Source: an uncultured Hyphomicrobiales bacterium (GTDB lineage Bacteria > Pseudomonadota > Alphaproteobacteria > Rhizobiales > Beijerinckiaceae). Taken from it: a stretch of 64,000 nucleotides of DNA. The notes below the pieces were generated by a model, which worked only from the letters and a program-made list of their open reading frames with translations, searched no databases and was not told the origin of the DNA. Position numbers and translations under genes: made by a program. Of the stretch, positions 18,821-26,578 are shown piece after piece. Position 1 is the stretch's first letter. Every line of letters starts with the position of its first letter. Where the stretch lies: NCBI GenBank assembly GCA_903824185.1, contig CAIJVU010000074.1:62001-126000 (forward strand), given 5' to 3'.

Positions 18821-19375
18821 ATGGATTCCTTTGAACTAAACAAGATCGCCGGCGGTTTTTTGGCCACCCTGTTATTTATGATGGGGCTTGGTATTTTGTC
18901 GGATGCGATCTTCAAATCTAAGCATCCTGTTGTTGCAGGCTATGCCCTGCCTACAGCAGAAGCCGGCGCATCGGCTTCAGCGCCCGCAGCAGCAGCCGCA
19001 CCTGCAGAGCCCATCGCCGTTCGTTTGGCCAGTGCCGATCCCAAAAAAGGTGAAGCCACTGCAAAAGCCTGCACGGCGTGCCATTCTTTTGACAAAGGCG
19101 GCGCCAATAAAGTCGGTCCTGCCCTTTACGGTGTTGTCGAGCGCGGCAAAGGCGCTGTCGCCGGATTTAACTATTCAGCTGGCGTCAAGGAGCGGGCTGG
19201 CAAAGGCGAAAAGTGGGATTATGAATCGCTTGACGCATTCATTGCCAATCCGAAAGCCTATATTGCTGGCACGGCGATGAGCTATGCAGGTCTTGCCGAT
19301 CCTGCCAAGCGCGCCGATGTGGTCGCTTACTTGCGCAATCAGGCTGACACACCAGCGCCTCTTCCGGCCAAATAA
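18821..19375 (+). CDS. cycM: Membrane-anchored c-type cytochrome (CycM-like)
   Basis: 184 residues from ATG 18821, which has GGAG at 7 nt; ATG 18815 is too close to that site. An uncleaved N-terminal membrane helix (about residues 8-30) is followed by an Ala/Pro-rich linker and a class I cytochrome c domain. Haem attachment motif CTACH is near residue 86, and the distal Met is in GTAMSYAGL. Such cytochromes carry electrons from the bc1 complex to terminal oxidases in rhizobia and relatives. Location beside kdsB-pheA supports the CycM assignment. It is terminated by a bidirectional hairpin. Confidence 0.9.
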   Translation: MDSFELNKIAGGFLATLLFMMGLGILSDAIFKSKHPVVAGYALPTAEAGASASAPAAAAAPAEPIAVRLASADPKKGEATAKACTACHSFDKGGANKVGPALYGVVERGKGAVAGFNYSAGVKERAGKGEKWDYESLDAFIANPKAYIAGTAMSYAGLADPAKRADVVAYLRNQADTPAPLPAK

Positions 19376-19411
19376 GACCTTTCTCGGATCATTGATCCGG
19401 TTCAGACAAAC

Positions 19412-19441
19412 AAAAGACCGCCTTCTGGGCGGTCTTTTTTT
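19412..19441. terminator. Bidirectional intrinsic terminator between cytochrome c and infC
   Basis: Arms AAAAGACCGCC and GGCGGTCTTTT pair around TTCTG. Rightward it is followed by a run of T to 19441; leftward the stem is followed by TTTTGTTTG. It therefore serves both convergent genes. Confidence 0.92.
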
Positions 19442-19480
19442 CGGCTTTTTTCTGTCTATCCGGTCTTGTCGAACAAACCC

Positions 19481-20023
19481 TTAGCGAGGCGCCAAAATCA
19501 TAATCATCTGGCGACCTTCCAACATGGGTTCTGATTCAATTTTGGAAACATCGACCATTTCGGCTTTGACGCGTTCGAGCAATTTAATGCCGAGTTCTTG
19601 ATGGGCCATTTCGCGGCCGCGGAAGCGCAGGGTAATTTTGACCTTGTCACCTTCTTCGAAAAAGCGGCGAACGGCCTTCATTTTGACCTCGTAATCATGG
19701 TCATCAATGCCCGGACGCAATTTGATTTCCTTAACCTCGACGGTTTTTTGCTTTTTACGGGCTTCGGCAGCCTTTTTCTGCTGCTCGAATTTGAATTTGC
19801 CATAATCGAGTATTTTACAAACGGGGGGCGCGGCATTGGGAGAGATTTCAACGAGATCTAACCCGGCCTCTTCGGCCAATTTGAGCGCGTCGAAAAATGG
19901 TGTGATGCCTTGATTAGCGCCGGATTCATCAATCAATTGGACTTCGCGGACGCCGCGGATGTCACGATTGGCGCGCGGGCCCTCTTTTTGGGGTACCGGC
20001 GCAGTCCTTGTCGGTTTGCGAAT
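19481..20023 (-). CDS. infC: Translation initiation factor IF-3, AUU start codon
   Basis: 180 residues when read from the ATT at 20023, exactly the length of E. coli IF-3. No ATG, GTG or TTG start gives a complete N-domain; a TTG at 19936 would remove 29 conserved residues. AGGAG lies 9 nt before the ATT. The N-terminal part reads [21 protein letters not shown], then the linker [23 protein letters not shown], and the C-domain with [13 protein letters not shown] and [15 protein letters not shown]-3 discriminates against non-canonical start codons, so an AUU start allows autogenous control as known for E. coli infC. The C-terminus stops at LAPR. It shares a bidirectional terminator with the cytochrome gene. 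Confidence 0.93.
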   Translation of the reverse strand: MRKPTRTAPVPQKEGPRANRDIRGVREVQLIDESGANQGITPFFDALKLAEEAGLDLVEISPNAAPPVCKILDYGKFKFEQQKKAAEARKKQKTVEVKEIKLRPGIDDHDYEVKMKAVRRFFEEGDKVKITLRFRGREMAHQELGIKLLERVKAEMVDVSKIESEPMLEGRQMIMILAPR

Positions 20024-20143
20024 GGTAGTAATCTCCTCTTTTAGGTCTTTTGAGCCTTCAACTCAGATCAAGACTCAACAATCCCTGTTGATACCATACA
20101 GAATGGGAAATTCGCAGAAGTTTCGCTGTTGTCAACTGCTCTA

Positions 20144-21355
20144 TCACGCCAACTGCAAAAGTTCTGCATAAACAGCCAAAGTATCCCCGACCATACGATC
20201 AAGGGAAAAGTGTTGCTCGACGTGGCGGCGGGCCCGTCCTGCCAAGGCATCGCATCCGCTCGCGCCCAATAACAAGGCCTCGGTCAAGGCATGCGACAAA
20301 GCCTCGGCATTGTCGGGGGGCACCCGCCAACCGCTGCGCTGCCGCGCCGTGACATCGGGCGGGGCCAAAACGGTTTCGGGAACAGCGCCCAATTCACTCA
20401 CCACAACGGGTGTTCCCATGGCCTGCGCTTCCACAGCCGAGCGCCCGAAGGCTTCGGGCTCGATCGACGGCACGGTCACAACCGATGCGGCCATAAAGGC
20501 AGCCGGCATATCACTGCAATGTCCGACGCGCAGCACTTGATCCTGCAAACCAAGGCGCGCAATCAAAGCATCGATTTCGCGCACATAGCCTTCACGTCCC
20601 TGCGGATCACCGGCCAAAACCACCACAACATCATCAAATCCGTTGTCTTTCAGGCGTTCCATCGCCTCGATCAGCACGATCTGGCCTTTCCAACGGGTGA
20701 GACGGGCCGCCAGCAAGATGATGCGCTGATGCGGTTTGACAGCCCAAGCCCTGCGCAACCGGTCAATCCGCTCATGCGCCACCGCAGCCGGCGTAAATTG
20801 CTGCAAATCGGTGCCGCGATGGATCACCCGAAGCCGTTGCGGATCGGTTTGATGCGCGGAACGGATCAAATCCGCCGTATAATAGGAATTGGCAATAACA
20901 ATATCGCCGCGGGCCATGACCGAATTGTAAAAAACTTTGGGGGCCGAGCGACCCGAATAGCTGCCATGATAGGTTGTGACATAGGGCAGGCCCAGAATAC
21001 GGGCCGCCGCCAAAGCGCTCCAAGCGGGTGCGCGGGAACGGGCATGGATCAGGCTGACCCCTTCATCCCGGCAAACGGTTACCAAACGCCCGATATTCAG
21101 CAGCATTTTCAAAGGATTTTTGGTTTTCACCGGCAAAGGCACGGCGATGCCGCCTTTGGCCTGTAATTCCCCGACCAAACGTCCGCCTTGGCTGACCACG
21201 AGACCGCGCGCGCCCACGGCTGCCAATCCCGCTGCAATATCAATGGCTGTGCGCTCCGCGCCGCCCGCATCAAGCTCCGGCACCACCTGCAAAATGGTAT
21301 GGCCGGACAAAGGCGAGCTTCCGGCTCGGGTATAATTGGGGGGGCGCTGGCGCAT
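20144..21355 (-). CDS. Glycosyltransferase family 4
   Basis: 403 residues, GT-B fold. The N-terminal domain starts HTILQVVPELDAGGAERTAID, typical of GT4 enzymes. The C-terminal domain has LLAARLTRWKGQIVLIEAM and the nucleotide-sugar site EPEAFGRSAVEAQAMGTPV (the E-x7-E pair). It transfers a sugar from an NDP-sugar, probably to lipopolysaccharide core or another envelope glycan; the acceptor is unknown. It is divergent from the hydrolase at 21436 and ends 120 bp before infC. ATG 21355 follows GAGGA closely. Confidence 0.85.
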   Translation of the reverse strand: MRQRPPNYTRAGSSPLSGHTILQVVPELDAGGAERTAIDIAAGLAAVGARGLVVSQGGRLVGELQAKGGIAVPLPVKTKNPLKMLLNIGRLVTVCRDEGVSLIHARSRAPAWSALAAARILGLPYVTTYHGSYSGRSAPKVFYNSVMARGDIVIANSYYTADLIRSAHQTDPQRLRVIHRGTDLQQFTPAAVAHERIDRLRRAWAVKPHQRIILLAARLTRWKGQIVLIEAMERLKDNGFDDVVVVLAGDPQGREGYVREIDALIARLGLQDQVLRVGHCSDMPAAFMAASVVTVPSIEPEAFGRSAVEAQAMGTPVVVSELGAVPETVLAPPDVTARQRSGWRVPPDNAEALSHALTEALLLGASGCDALAGRARRHVEQHFSLDRMVGDTLAVYAELLQLA

Positions 21356-21435
21356 TCATCCTCAATCGCGTTAGATGATACAAATCAACCGAATCAACGA
21401 CAATTTGTCACTGATTCTAGGGTTTAAGGTGTAGA

Positions 21436-22203
21436 ATGACTGAGAGCAAACCTCAATTTTTGTCTGTCGGCAGCGGGCCCCATCCCCGCCAGATCGCCTA
21501 TCGCCACAGGACCGGCAAAGGGCCGACCGTTGTCTGGCTGGGCGGGTTCCGCTCGGATATGGTTTCCACCAAAGCCACTGTGTTGGATGCGTGGGCTGCC
21601 AAAGCGCAGCAGGGCTTTTTGCGCTTTGATTACAGCGGCAATGGCGAATCCTCAGGGGATTTCAACGACGCCTGCTTGTCGCATTGGCTTGAAGAGGCCA
21701 TTGAAATCATTGAAAAATTAACCAAGGGGCCGATCTTGTTGGTCGGCTCCTCGATGGGCGGATGGATTGCGCTGTTGGTGGCCAAAGCCTTATCCCAAGC
21801 GGGGTCCGATCGGTTGAAAGGGCTGGTGCTGATTGCGCCAGCCGTTGATTTTACAGAAGAATTGATGTGGGATCTGTTTCCCGACCCCGTCAAAAAAGCC
21901 ATTCTCACCGACGGCTTTTACATGCATCAATCCGAATACGGGCCTTATCCGATCACCCGTCTTTTGATCGAGGATGGCCGCACCCACCGGCTGTTCGGCT
22001 CGGAAATCCAACCCCAGTGTCCGGTGCATATTTTACAGGGCATGCAGGACGAGCCGGTTCCGTGGCAGCATGCGATGCGGTTGATCGATCACATGCCGCA
22101 GGACGAGGTGGTCCTGACCCTGATCAAAGACGGCGACCACCGGCTGTCGCGCGAGAGCGATCTGGCCTTGCTGGTGGAAGCGGTCGAGCGTCTTTGCGGC
22201 TAA
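21436..22203 (+). CDS. Alpha/beta hydrolase
   Basis: 255 residues. Nucleophile elbow GSSMGG (Ser near residue 102), oxyanion region WLGGFRSDM, the FDYSGNGESSG loop, and a late GDHRLSR His give the catalytic triad set. AAGGTG precedes the ATG. The cytosolic serine hydrolase group includes carboxylesterases and depalmitoylase-like (ABHD10-type) proteins, which I recall carrying the same F/W-GF-SDM and DYSGHG motifs. The substrate is not identifiable. It stands alone and is convergent with the DUF1150 gene. Confidence 0.85.
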   Translation: MTESKPQFLSVGSGPHPRQIAYRHRTGKGPTVVWLGGFRSDMVSTKATVLDAWAAKAQQGFLRFDYSGNGESSGDFNDACLSHWLEEAIEIIEKLTKGPILLVGSSMGGWIALLVAKALSQAGSDRLKGLVLIAPAVDFTEELMWDLFPDPVKKAILTDGFYMHQSEYGPYPITRLLIEDGRTHRLFGSEIQPQCPVHILQGMQDEPVPWQHAMRLIDHMPQDEVVLTLIKDGDHRLSRESDLALLVEAVERLCG

Positions 22204-22335
22204 AACGGGCCGGATAGGAGCAAAAAATCCGCCCGAACTAGACTGGTCCGGCTAAAAATTCCTCTATCCCGCCCTCACTCAAGGTCTATCCAGCCCTGTT
22301 TCCGATGTGGCCATTCTGGGGTTTTTGAAGGAGCC

Positions 22336-22611
22336 TCAATGCAGGCTGACGGTGACGAGATCATGGTTCCAGGCATTGGCCACTGCCGCCTGTTCGCTGT
22401 CGGCAATCACCAGCGGCGACCCATCGGCGGCCAGCAAAACAAAGATGGGTTGCTCCGGCGCGATCTGGGGCGCCTGCGGAAATAATGTGCTGAGATCTTT
22501 GCCGCGCATGGTGCGCACATAGGCGATTTTTCCGCCGCCCAAGGCCGCGAGATCATGGGTTGAAATCGGTGTCTGCGGAAGTGCGATCGTCACGATGTCT
22601 TTCGGGGTCAT
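22336..22611 (-). CDS. DUF1150 family protein
   Basis: 91 residues, unknown function. The core GGGKIAYVRTMRGKDLSTLFPQAP and the ADGSPLVIADSEQAAVANAWNHDL segment match the DUF1150 family as I recall it from alphaproteobacteria. ATG 22611 has AAGGA about 9 nt upstream. It lies 36 bp downstream of hsp20 on the same strand, a recurring arrangement, so it is probably heat-induced with it. A stress role is inference from the neighbour only. Confidence 0.88.
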   Translation of the reverse strand: MTPKDIVTIALPQTPISTHDLAALGGGKIAYVRTMRGKDLSTLFPQAPQIAPEQPIFVLLAADGSPLVIADSEQAAVANAWNHDLVTVSLH

Positions 22612-22647
22612 GACTTCATTCCTTTGCTTGTTCCAACGCCGCGCGGA

Positions 22648-23073
22648 TCAGCCGCGGGCGACAATCTCGATCCGCCGCTGCAGCCGCTGCGGCTCTGGCC
22701 GCACCAGATCAATCGACAGCAATCCGTTTTCCAAAACGGCTTCTTTGACCTCGATGCCCTCGACCAGCAAAAAGGTTTTCTGGAACTGGCGGGCCGCAAT
22801 GCCGCGATGTAGATAGTGACGCTCTTTGTCGTCCGTCTGCCGGCCTTTGATCACAAGATGGTTTTCTTCGAGCACGATCTCGATCTGGTCGCGGCTGAAC
22901 CCCGCCACGGCCAGCGTGATCCGCAAACGTTCGGGCGCACCTTCCCCCGACAGCCGTTCGATATTGTAAGGCGGATAACCGTCATTGGCGCTTTTGGTCA
23001 CACGATCCAAAGCGCGTTCGATTTCATCAAATCCCAGCAAAAGCGGGGACGAAAAAGGAGATAATCGCGACAT
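22648..23073 (-). CDS. Small heat-shock protein, Hsp20/alpha-crystallin family
   Basis: 141 residues from ATG 23073, which has AGGG at 7 nt; a GTG directly before it is less likely. ATP-independent holdase that binds unfolding proteins. N-terminal SPLLLGFDEIERALDRV, then the alpha-crystallin beta-sandwich with GEGAPERLRITLAVAGFSRDQIEI and the conserved GIAARQFQKTFLL (the A-x-x-F-x-x-F-x-L element). IbpA-like class. An RpoH-type promoter and a hairpin covering the ribosome site lie upstream. It is co-directional with DUF1150. Confidence 0.94.
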   Translation of the reverse strand: MSRLSPFSSPLLLGFDEIERALDRVTKSANDGYPPYNIERLSGEGAPERLRITLAVAGFSRDQIEIVLEENHLVIKGRQTDDKERHYLHRGIAARQFQKTFLLVEGIEVKEAVLENGLLSIDLVRPEPQRLQRRIEIVARG

Positions 23074-23077
23074 CACG

Positions 23078-23099
23078 AAGCCCTCTCATTGGCACTTCA
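23078..23099 (-). promoter_or_regulatory. Possible RNA-thermometer hairpin over the hsp20 ribosome-binding site
   Basis: On the minus strand GAAGUGC and GGGCUUC can pair across an 8-nt loop: four Watson-Crick pairs, one G-U, a G-G mismatch and a final C-G. The right arm contains the AGGG ribosome site. A G-G pair opposite the Shine-Dalgarno is a hallmark of ROSE thermometers in rhizobial small heat-shock genes. The stem is short, so this is tentative. Confidence 0.3.
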
Positions 23100-23161
23100 T
23101 TTTTTTCAGACACGTCCAAAACCAGCGCCCGAAACCTTGGCACGCCTGTTTGCATCAAAGG

Positions 23162-23190
23162 ATATGGGAAGAACCAAGCCGCTGTGCAAG
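23162..23190 (-). promoter_or_regulatory. RpoH (sigma-32) type promoter of hsp20
   Basis: Minus strand CTTG (23187-23190) and CCCATAT (23162-23168) are separated by 18 nt. This fits the alphaproteobacterial RpoH pattern CTTG-N17/18-CYTATNT at all but one position. It would give a leader of about 80 nt before the ATG. Confidence 0.65.
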
Positions 23191-23240
23191 AGGGGGGCTT
23201 GCAAGGGATTTGCCCGCAGCCTTGTCAGCAGAAGATCTTA

Positions 23241-23292
23241 TCAAGCGATAATATCGCTTGATTTTTGAAGAAATTGCGCGATATATCGCTTG
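23241..23292. promoter_or_regulatory. Palindromic operators of the toxin-antitoxin module
   Basis: TCAAGCGATA and TATCGCTTGA form a perfect 10-bp inverted repeat with one central base (23241-23261). A second perfect palindrome GCGATATATCGC spans 23278-23289. The half-site ATATCGCTTG occurs at 23251-23260 and again at 23283-23292, 32 bp apart (about three helical turns), the second copy reaching the toxin start codon. This is the expected layout for binding by the Xre-type antitoxin. Confidence 0.75.
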
Positions 23293-23543
23293 TGAAGACA
23301 ATCATTTTCACCAAGCAAGCCGCCAAAGATCTTGATGCGCTGGCAACGGATGAAAAGGCTTTTGTGACGGCTGGATTGACAGACTATGCCGTGACGGGGC
23401 GCGGTGATGTGAAAGCTTTGGTGGGGCGCGATGGTTTCCGTTTACGGGTGGGCGCTTATCGTGTCATTTTCGACGAAGACGCGACCACCATCTTGGCCAT
23501 TTATGTCGGCCGAAGGCAGACGGCCACCTATAAACGCAAGTGA
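23292..23543 (+). CDS. RelE/ParE-superfamily toxin
   Basis: 83 residues from GTG 23292. An in-frame TTG at 23265 would place the operator inside the gene. The N-terminal MKTIIFTKQAAKDLDALA and the strand KALVGRDGFRLRVGAYRVIFDEDATTILAIYVGRRQTATY match the RelE fold: basic, with a conserved R-x-R-V-x-x-Y-R core and Y near the C-terminus. RelE-type toxins cut mRNA on the ribosome; ParE-type hit gyrase. The RLRVGAYRVIF pattern favours RelE. Toxin before antitoxin is a HigBA-like order. The stop is 9 bp from the antitoxin start. Confidence 0.85.
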   Translation: MKTIIFTKQAAKDLDALATDEKAFVTAGLTDYAVTGRGDVKALVGRDGFRLRVGAYRVIFDEDATTILAIYVGRRQTATYKRK

Positions 23544-23552
23544 GGGACTGTG

Positions 23553-23942
23553 ATGGTCACGATCGAACCGAAATATATTGAAACAGAAGGCGCTGAATTA
23601 GTGCTGCTGACGCGTGCCGAATTCGATCACCTCATGGCGATTGCCGAAGAGGCAGAGGAAAATGCGGCTGATATTGCCCTCTATGTTGCACGCAAAGCGG
23701 AAATCGCTGCCGAGACCCACAGCATTCTGCCGCAGGAGGTCTCGGCCATGCTTTTGCGCGGGGATAGCCTGTTAAAAGCGCTTCGAAAATGGCGGGGCAT
23801 GACGCAAGTCCATCTCGCCTCCAAAACCGGATTGGCGCAAGGCTATCTGAGCGATCTTGAGTCAGGTCGTCGGACGGGCACAGAAGAAACCCTCAAGCTC
23901 ATTGCAACCCATCTTGAGATCGATCCATCTTGGCTCGTCTAA
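23553..23942 (+). CDS. Xre-family antitoxin (HTH) of the RelE-type module
   Basis: 129 residues from ATG 23553, with GAGGG at 6 nt. The first 55 residues are acidic (EAEENAADIALYVARKAEI) and probably wrap the toxin. The C-terminal half is a Cro/C1 helix-turn-helix: ALRKWRGMTQVHLASKTGLAQGYLSDLESGRRTGTEETLKLIATHLEI. It should neutralise the toxin and repress the operon through the palindromes at 23241-23292. The pair sits between hsp20 and a sugar kinase gene with no transposase near. Confidence 0.87.
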   Translation: MVTIEPKYIETEGAELVLLTRAEFDHLMAIAEEAEENAADIALYVARKAEIAAETHSILPQEVSAMLLRGDSLLKALRKWRGMTQVHLASKTGLAQGYLSDLESGRRTGTEETLKLIATHLEIDPSWLV

Positions 23943-24042
23943 CGCGACACTTTTTTGCAGAGCCATCCCCCCTTCCCGCCTGCCCGCAGGTGCGCTAGAG
24001 ATTTTTCGAGGACATGGCTCTGGGCAGAACGGGGATAAAGGC

Positions 24043-24978
24043 GTGAACAAGCAGATTGATCTTGTGGGTTTTGGCGAGCCCTTGATGGAATTTTCCGCCG
24101 TCACACGCCAGAGCGAAGCGCTTTATTTGCCCGGCCATGGTGGCGATACCTCCAATGCGACCATTGCAGCCGCCCGCCAAGGCGCCAAAACAGCCTATTT
24201 CACCTTTATGGGCGATGATGCCTTTGGCCGTGATTTTCTCACCCTCTGGGCGCAAGAAGGCGTTGACCATTCCGCCGTCCAATGTCCCCAAGGCACGCGC
24301 TCGGGCATTTATTTTATTTCGCATGGTCCGGACGGCCATGAATTCAGCTATTTCCGCGCGGGGTCCGCGGCCAGTCTGGTCACCCCCGCCGATGTGCCGG
24401 AAGCGCTGATTGCCCAAGCCAAAATCCTGCATGTCTCGGGCATCAGCCAAGGCATTTCGCTTTCGGCCTGTGATGCGGTGTTTGCCGCCATGGACCTTGC
24501 GCAAAAACACCAGACGCTGATCAGTTACGACACCAATTTGCGCTTGCGCCTGTGGCCGCTGGACCGCGCCCGTGCGGTGATCCATGCCGCTTTGCACAAG
24601 GCCGATTTTGCTTTGCCGGGTCTTGATGATGCGCAGCAATTGACGGGCCTGCAGCGTCCCGAAGATATTTGTGATCTCTATCTCAGCTTCGGTTGTTCGG
24701 TGGTGGCGCTGACCATGGGCAAAAACGGCACGATGGTGGCGACAGGCAAGGAGCGCCAGATCATTCCCGCCCATCCTGTTCAGGCCATTGATGCGACAGG
24801 GGCAGGGGATACTTTTGACGGTGCCTTCTTGGCCAATTGGCTGGTCAATGGACACGACCCGTTTGCTGCGGCCAATTATGCCAATGCAGCAGCAGCCCTT
24901 TCCACTCTGGGTTACGGGGCTGTCGGCCCCATTCCTCGCCAGACCGAGGTGATGCATTTTCTGCAAGCCGGCCGCTGA
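24043..24978 (+). CDS. kdgK: PfkB-family carbohydrate kinase, probably 2-keto-3-deoxygluconate kinase
   Basis: 311 residues from GTG 24043; an upstream extension overlaps the antitoxin. Ribokinase fold: N-terminal DLVGFGEPLMEFS, substrate loop PGHGGDTSNATIAAARQGA, and the catalytic DATGAGDTFDGAFLANWL near residue 250, whose Asp is the base. The GEPLMEF start and the FRAGSAASL segment resemble KDG kinases, which phosphorylate 2-keto-3-deoxygluconate for cleavage to pyruvate and glyceraldehyde 3-phosphate. The sugar-acid dehydratase at 3330 would make such a keto acid. The symbol is a best guess. Confidence 0.75.
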   Translation: MNKQIDLVGFGEPLMEFSAVTRQSEALYLPGHGGDTSNATIAAARQGAKTAYFTFMGDDAFGRDFLTLWAQEGVDHSAVQCPQGTRSGIYFISHGPDGHEFSYFRAGSAASLVTPADVPEALIAQAKILHVSGISQGISLSACDAVFAAMDLAQKHQTLISYDTNLRLRLWPLDRARAVIHAALHKADFALPGLDDAQQLTGLQRPEDICDLYLSFGCSVVALTMGKNGTMVATGKERQIIPAHPVQAIDATGAGDTFDGAFLANWLVNGHDPFAAANYANAAAALSTLGYGAVGPIPRQTEVMHFLQAGR

Positions 24979-24989
24979 CCACAAATGGG

Positions 24990-25307
24990 TCAGCGCACAC
25001 CGGCATTCACGGCAGGTTTTTTGGTGGAATGAATGTTGTCCGGCTTCGGAACATCGGTCCGGTGCAAGGACATATGGACGATCCATAAGGACAGACCGAA
25101 CAGCACAACAAAGCCAAAAGTAACCAGATAACGTTTTACACAGGGTAAAAGACCATTTTCATCAGTTTTTAACGGATCGGTTTTACACTTGAATTTCAAC
25201 TGGCAGACCTGACATAATTTTTTCAGTGGATTGCGATAAGAACGGCTATCTTTAAGGCCATAAAGATTTATGCCGGAACAAATCTGACAAGCGTGTTGCG
25301 TCACCAT
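24990..25307 (-). CDS. Unknown Cys-rich single-pass membrane protein
   Basis: 105 residues; I do not recognise a family. ATG 25307 has an excellent GGAGG 6 nt upstream, so it is probably real. Cysteines: CQIC near residues 8-11, then CQVC and a further Cys at about 33-42, and one in LPCVKRY, suggesting a zinc ribbon or knuckle in the cytoplasm. One hydrophobic helix (LVTFGFVVLFGLSLWIV, about 62-78) is followed by a short polar tail. It is divergent from msrP across a 275-bp region with tandem repeats and convergent with the sugar kinase. A membrane-tethered metal or redox sensor is conceivable but unproven. Confidence 0.6.
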   Translation of the reverse strand: MVTQHACQICSGINLYGLKDSRSYRNPLKKLCQVCQLKFKCKTDPLKTDENGLLPCVKRYLVTFGFVVLFGLSLWIVHMSLHRTDVPKPDNIHSTKKPAVNAGVR

Positions 25308-25340
25308 TTTTGCCTCCTTGATACAACAACACCGGACAAA

Positions 25341-25378
25341 GCTGAGCCTAGCTCACGATGCTGAGCCAAGTTCACGAT
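25341..25378. repeat. Tandem 19-bp direct repeat upstream of msrP
   Basis: GCTGAGCCTAGCTCACGAT (25341-25359) is followed at once by GCTGAGCCAAGTTCACGAT (25360-25378), two mismatches. The first copy contains the inverted repeat TGAGC-N3-GCTCA, the second a decayed version. It lies 34 bp upstream of the start of the Cys-rich membrane protein gene and about 200 bp upstream of msrP. It looks like a double operator. Confidence 0.6.
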
Positions 25379-25500
25379 GGAGACCATGCTGCGCCCCTTT
25401 TAACCGTCTCGTAACTGTGAATTTGGACGGGTAAATTGCTTATTTGGTGTTTTTTGACTTGACTTTCGTCTATTCCTTAATTTGGCCCGAATCGTTGTAT

Positions 25501-25520
25501 AGGCTTGATCCGTCAAGCCT
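25501..25520. promoter_or_regulatory. Perfect inverted repeat in the msrP upstream region
   Basis: AGGCTTGA and TCAAGCCT flank TCCG, an 8-bp perfect stem, ending 62 bp before the msrP ATG. A TTGACT-N17-TTAATT pair (25454-25482) lies just upstream and could be a weak promoter, which would put the hairpin in the leader. It could be an operator or an RNA stem; there is no T run, so not a terminator. Confidence 0.45.
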
Positions 25521-25582
25521 CGTGCGTTCCAAAAATCCCTTTACTCCAAAAATTCCCTTATTCATTGAGAGGCAAGAAGACG

Positions 25583-26578
25583 ATGTCTGATTTTTCAAAG
25601 CACGACGCCATCCAATCCCCTCGATTGATCAAAAGCCTGCGCTATCCGGTACCGGCAGGATCTGAGATCACGCCGGAAGCGGTCTATCTCAACCGCCGCG
25701 CGCTGCTGGGCATGATGGGTGCCGGTCTCGCCTCCGTCGCGCTGCCGGAAGAAAGCAAGGCGGCCTCCAAGATCGAACCGCTTGCTGCGCAAAAAAATGC
25801 AAAATTTCTGCCGCCCAGTGATCCGCCCACCGATATCAAACTGGCTACCAGCTATAATAATTACTACGAATTCGGCACGTCGAAATCAGCGCCCGCCCGT
25901 GAAGCCGAGAGCCTGACGGTCAGGCCTTGGACGGTGGAGGTCACCGGCGAGGTCATGAAACCCCGCCGCATCGATCTGGAAGAGCTGATGCGCCTGCAGC
26001 TGGAGGAACGGATTTATCGTTTCCGCTGCGTCGAAGCCTGGTCCATGGTGGTGCCGTGGATTGGTTTTGAATTCCGCCAGCTCGCCGCCTTGGTCGAACC
26101 CACCAGCAAAGCGAAATATGTGCGCTTCACAACCGTTGCGCGACCAGAGGAGATGAGCGGCCTACGCGCCAAACTGCCCTCCCTTGACTGGCCCTATACC
26201 GACGGCTTGCGGATGGACGAGGCCATGCATCCGCTGACCCTGATGGTGGTGGGCATGTATGGCCAAACCCTGCCCAATCAAAACGGTGCGCCTCTGCGCC
26301 TGATGGTGCCGTGGAAATACGGCTTCAAAAATGTCAAATCGATTGTGAAAATCGAATTTTTGGAAAAACAGCCCGAGGGGTCTTGGACCAAGGCCGCCTC
26401 GAATGAATATGGCTTTTATTCGAATGTGAATCCGCAGGTCGATCACCCCCGCTGGAGCCAGAAACGGGAACGCCTGTTGCCCGCATTATTTGCCAGCCGT
26501 GAAACGGAACTGTTCAACGGCTATGGCGAACAAGTAGCCTCGCTATATGCGGGCATGAATTTGCGGTTCAATTACTGA
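25583..26578 (+). CDS. msrP: Periplasmic methionine sulfoxide reductase catalytic subunit MsrP
   Basis: 331 residues from ATG 25583. Molybdopterin enzyme that reduces oxidised methionines in periplasmic proteins. A twin-arginine signal [18 protein letters not shown] is near residue 40. The molybdenum-ligating Cys is in [18 protein letters not shown], followed by the [39 protein letters not shown] region typical of YedY. The start 78 bp upstream (25505) lacks a ribosome site. The stop overlaps the msrQ start as TGATG. Electrons come from MsrQ. Confidence 0.95.
   Translation: MSDFSKHDAIQSPRLIKSLRYPVPAGSEITPEAVYLNRRALLGMMGAGLASVALPEESKAASKIEPLAAQKNAKFLPPSDPPTDIKLATSYNNYYEFGTSKSAPAREAESLTVRPWTVEVTGEVMKPRRIDLEELMRLQLEERIYRFRCVEAWSMVVPWIGFEFRQLAALVEPTSKAKYVRFTTVARPEEMSGLRAKLPSLDWPYTDGLRMDEAMHPLTLMVVGMYGQTLPNQNGAPLRLMVPWKYGFKNVKSIVKIEFLEKQPEGSWTKAASNEYGFYSNVNPQVDHPRWSQKRERLLPALFASRETELFNGYGEQVASLYAGMNLRFNY

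Noticed and set aside
23995-25086. A 363-codon minus-strand frame over the sugar kinase
   Set aside because: Shadow of the PfkB kinase; His/Arg-rich composition without domain character.
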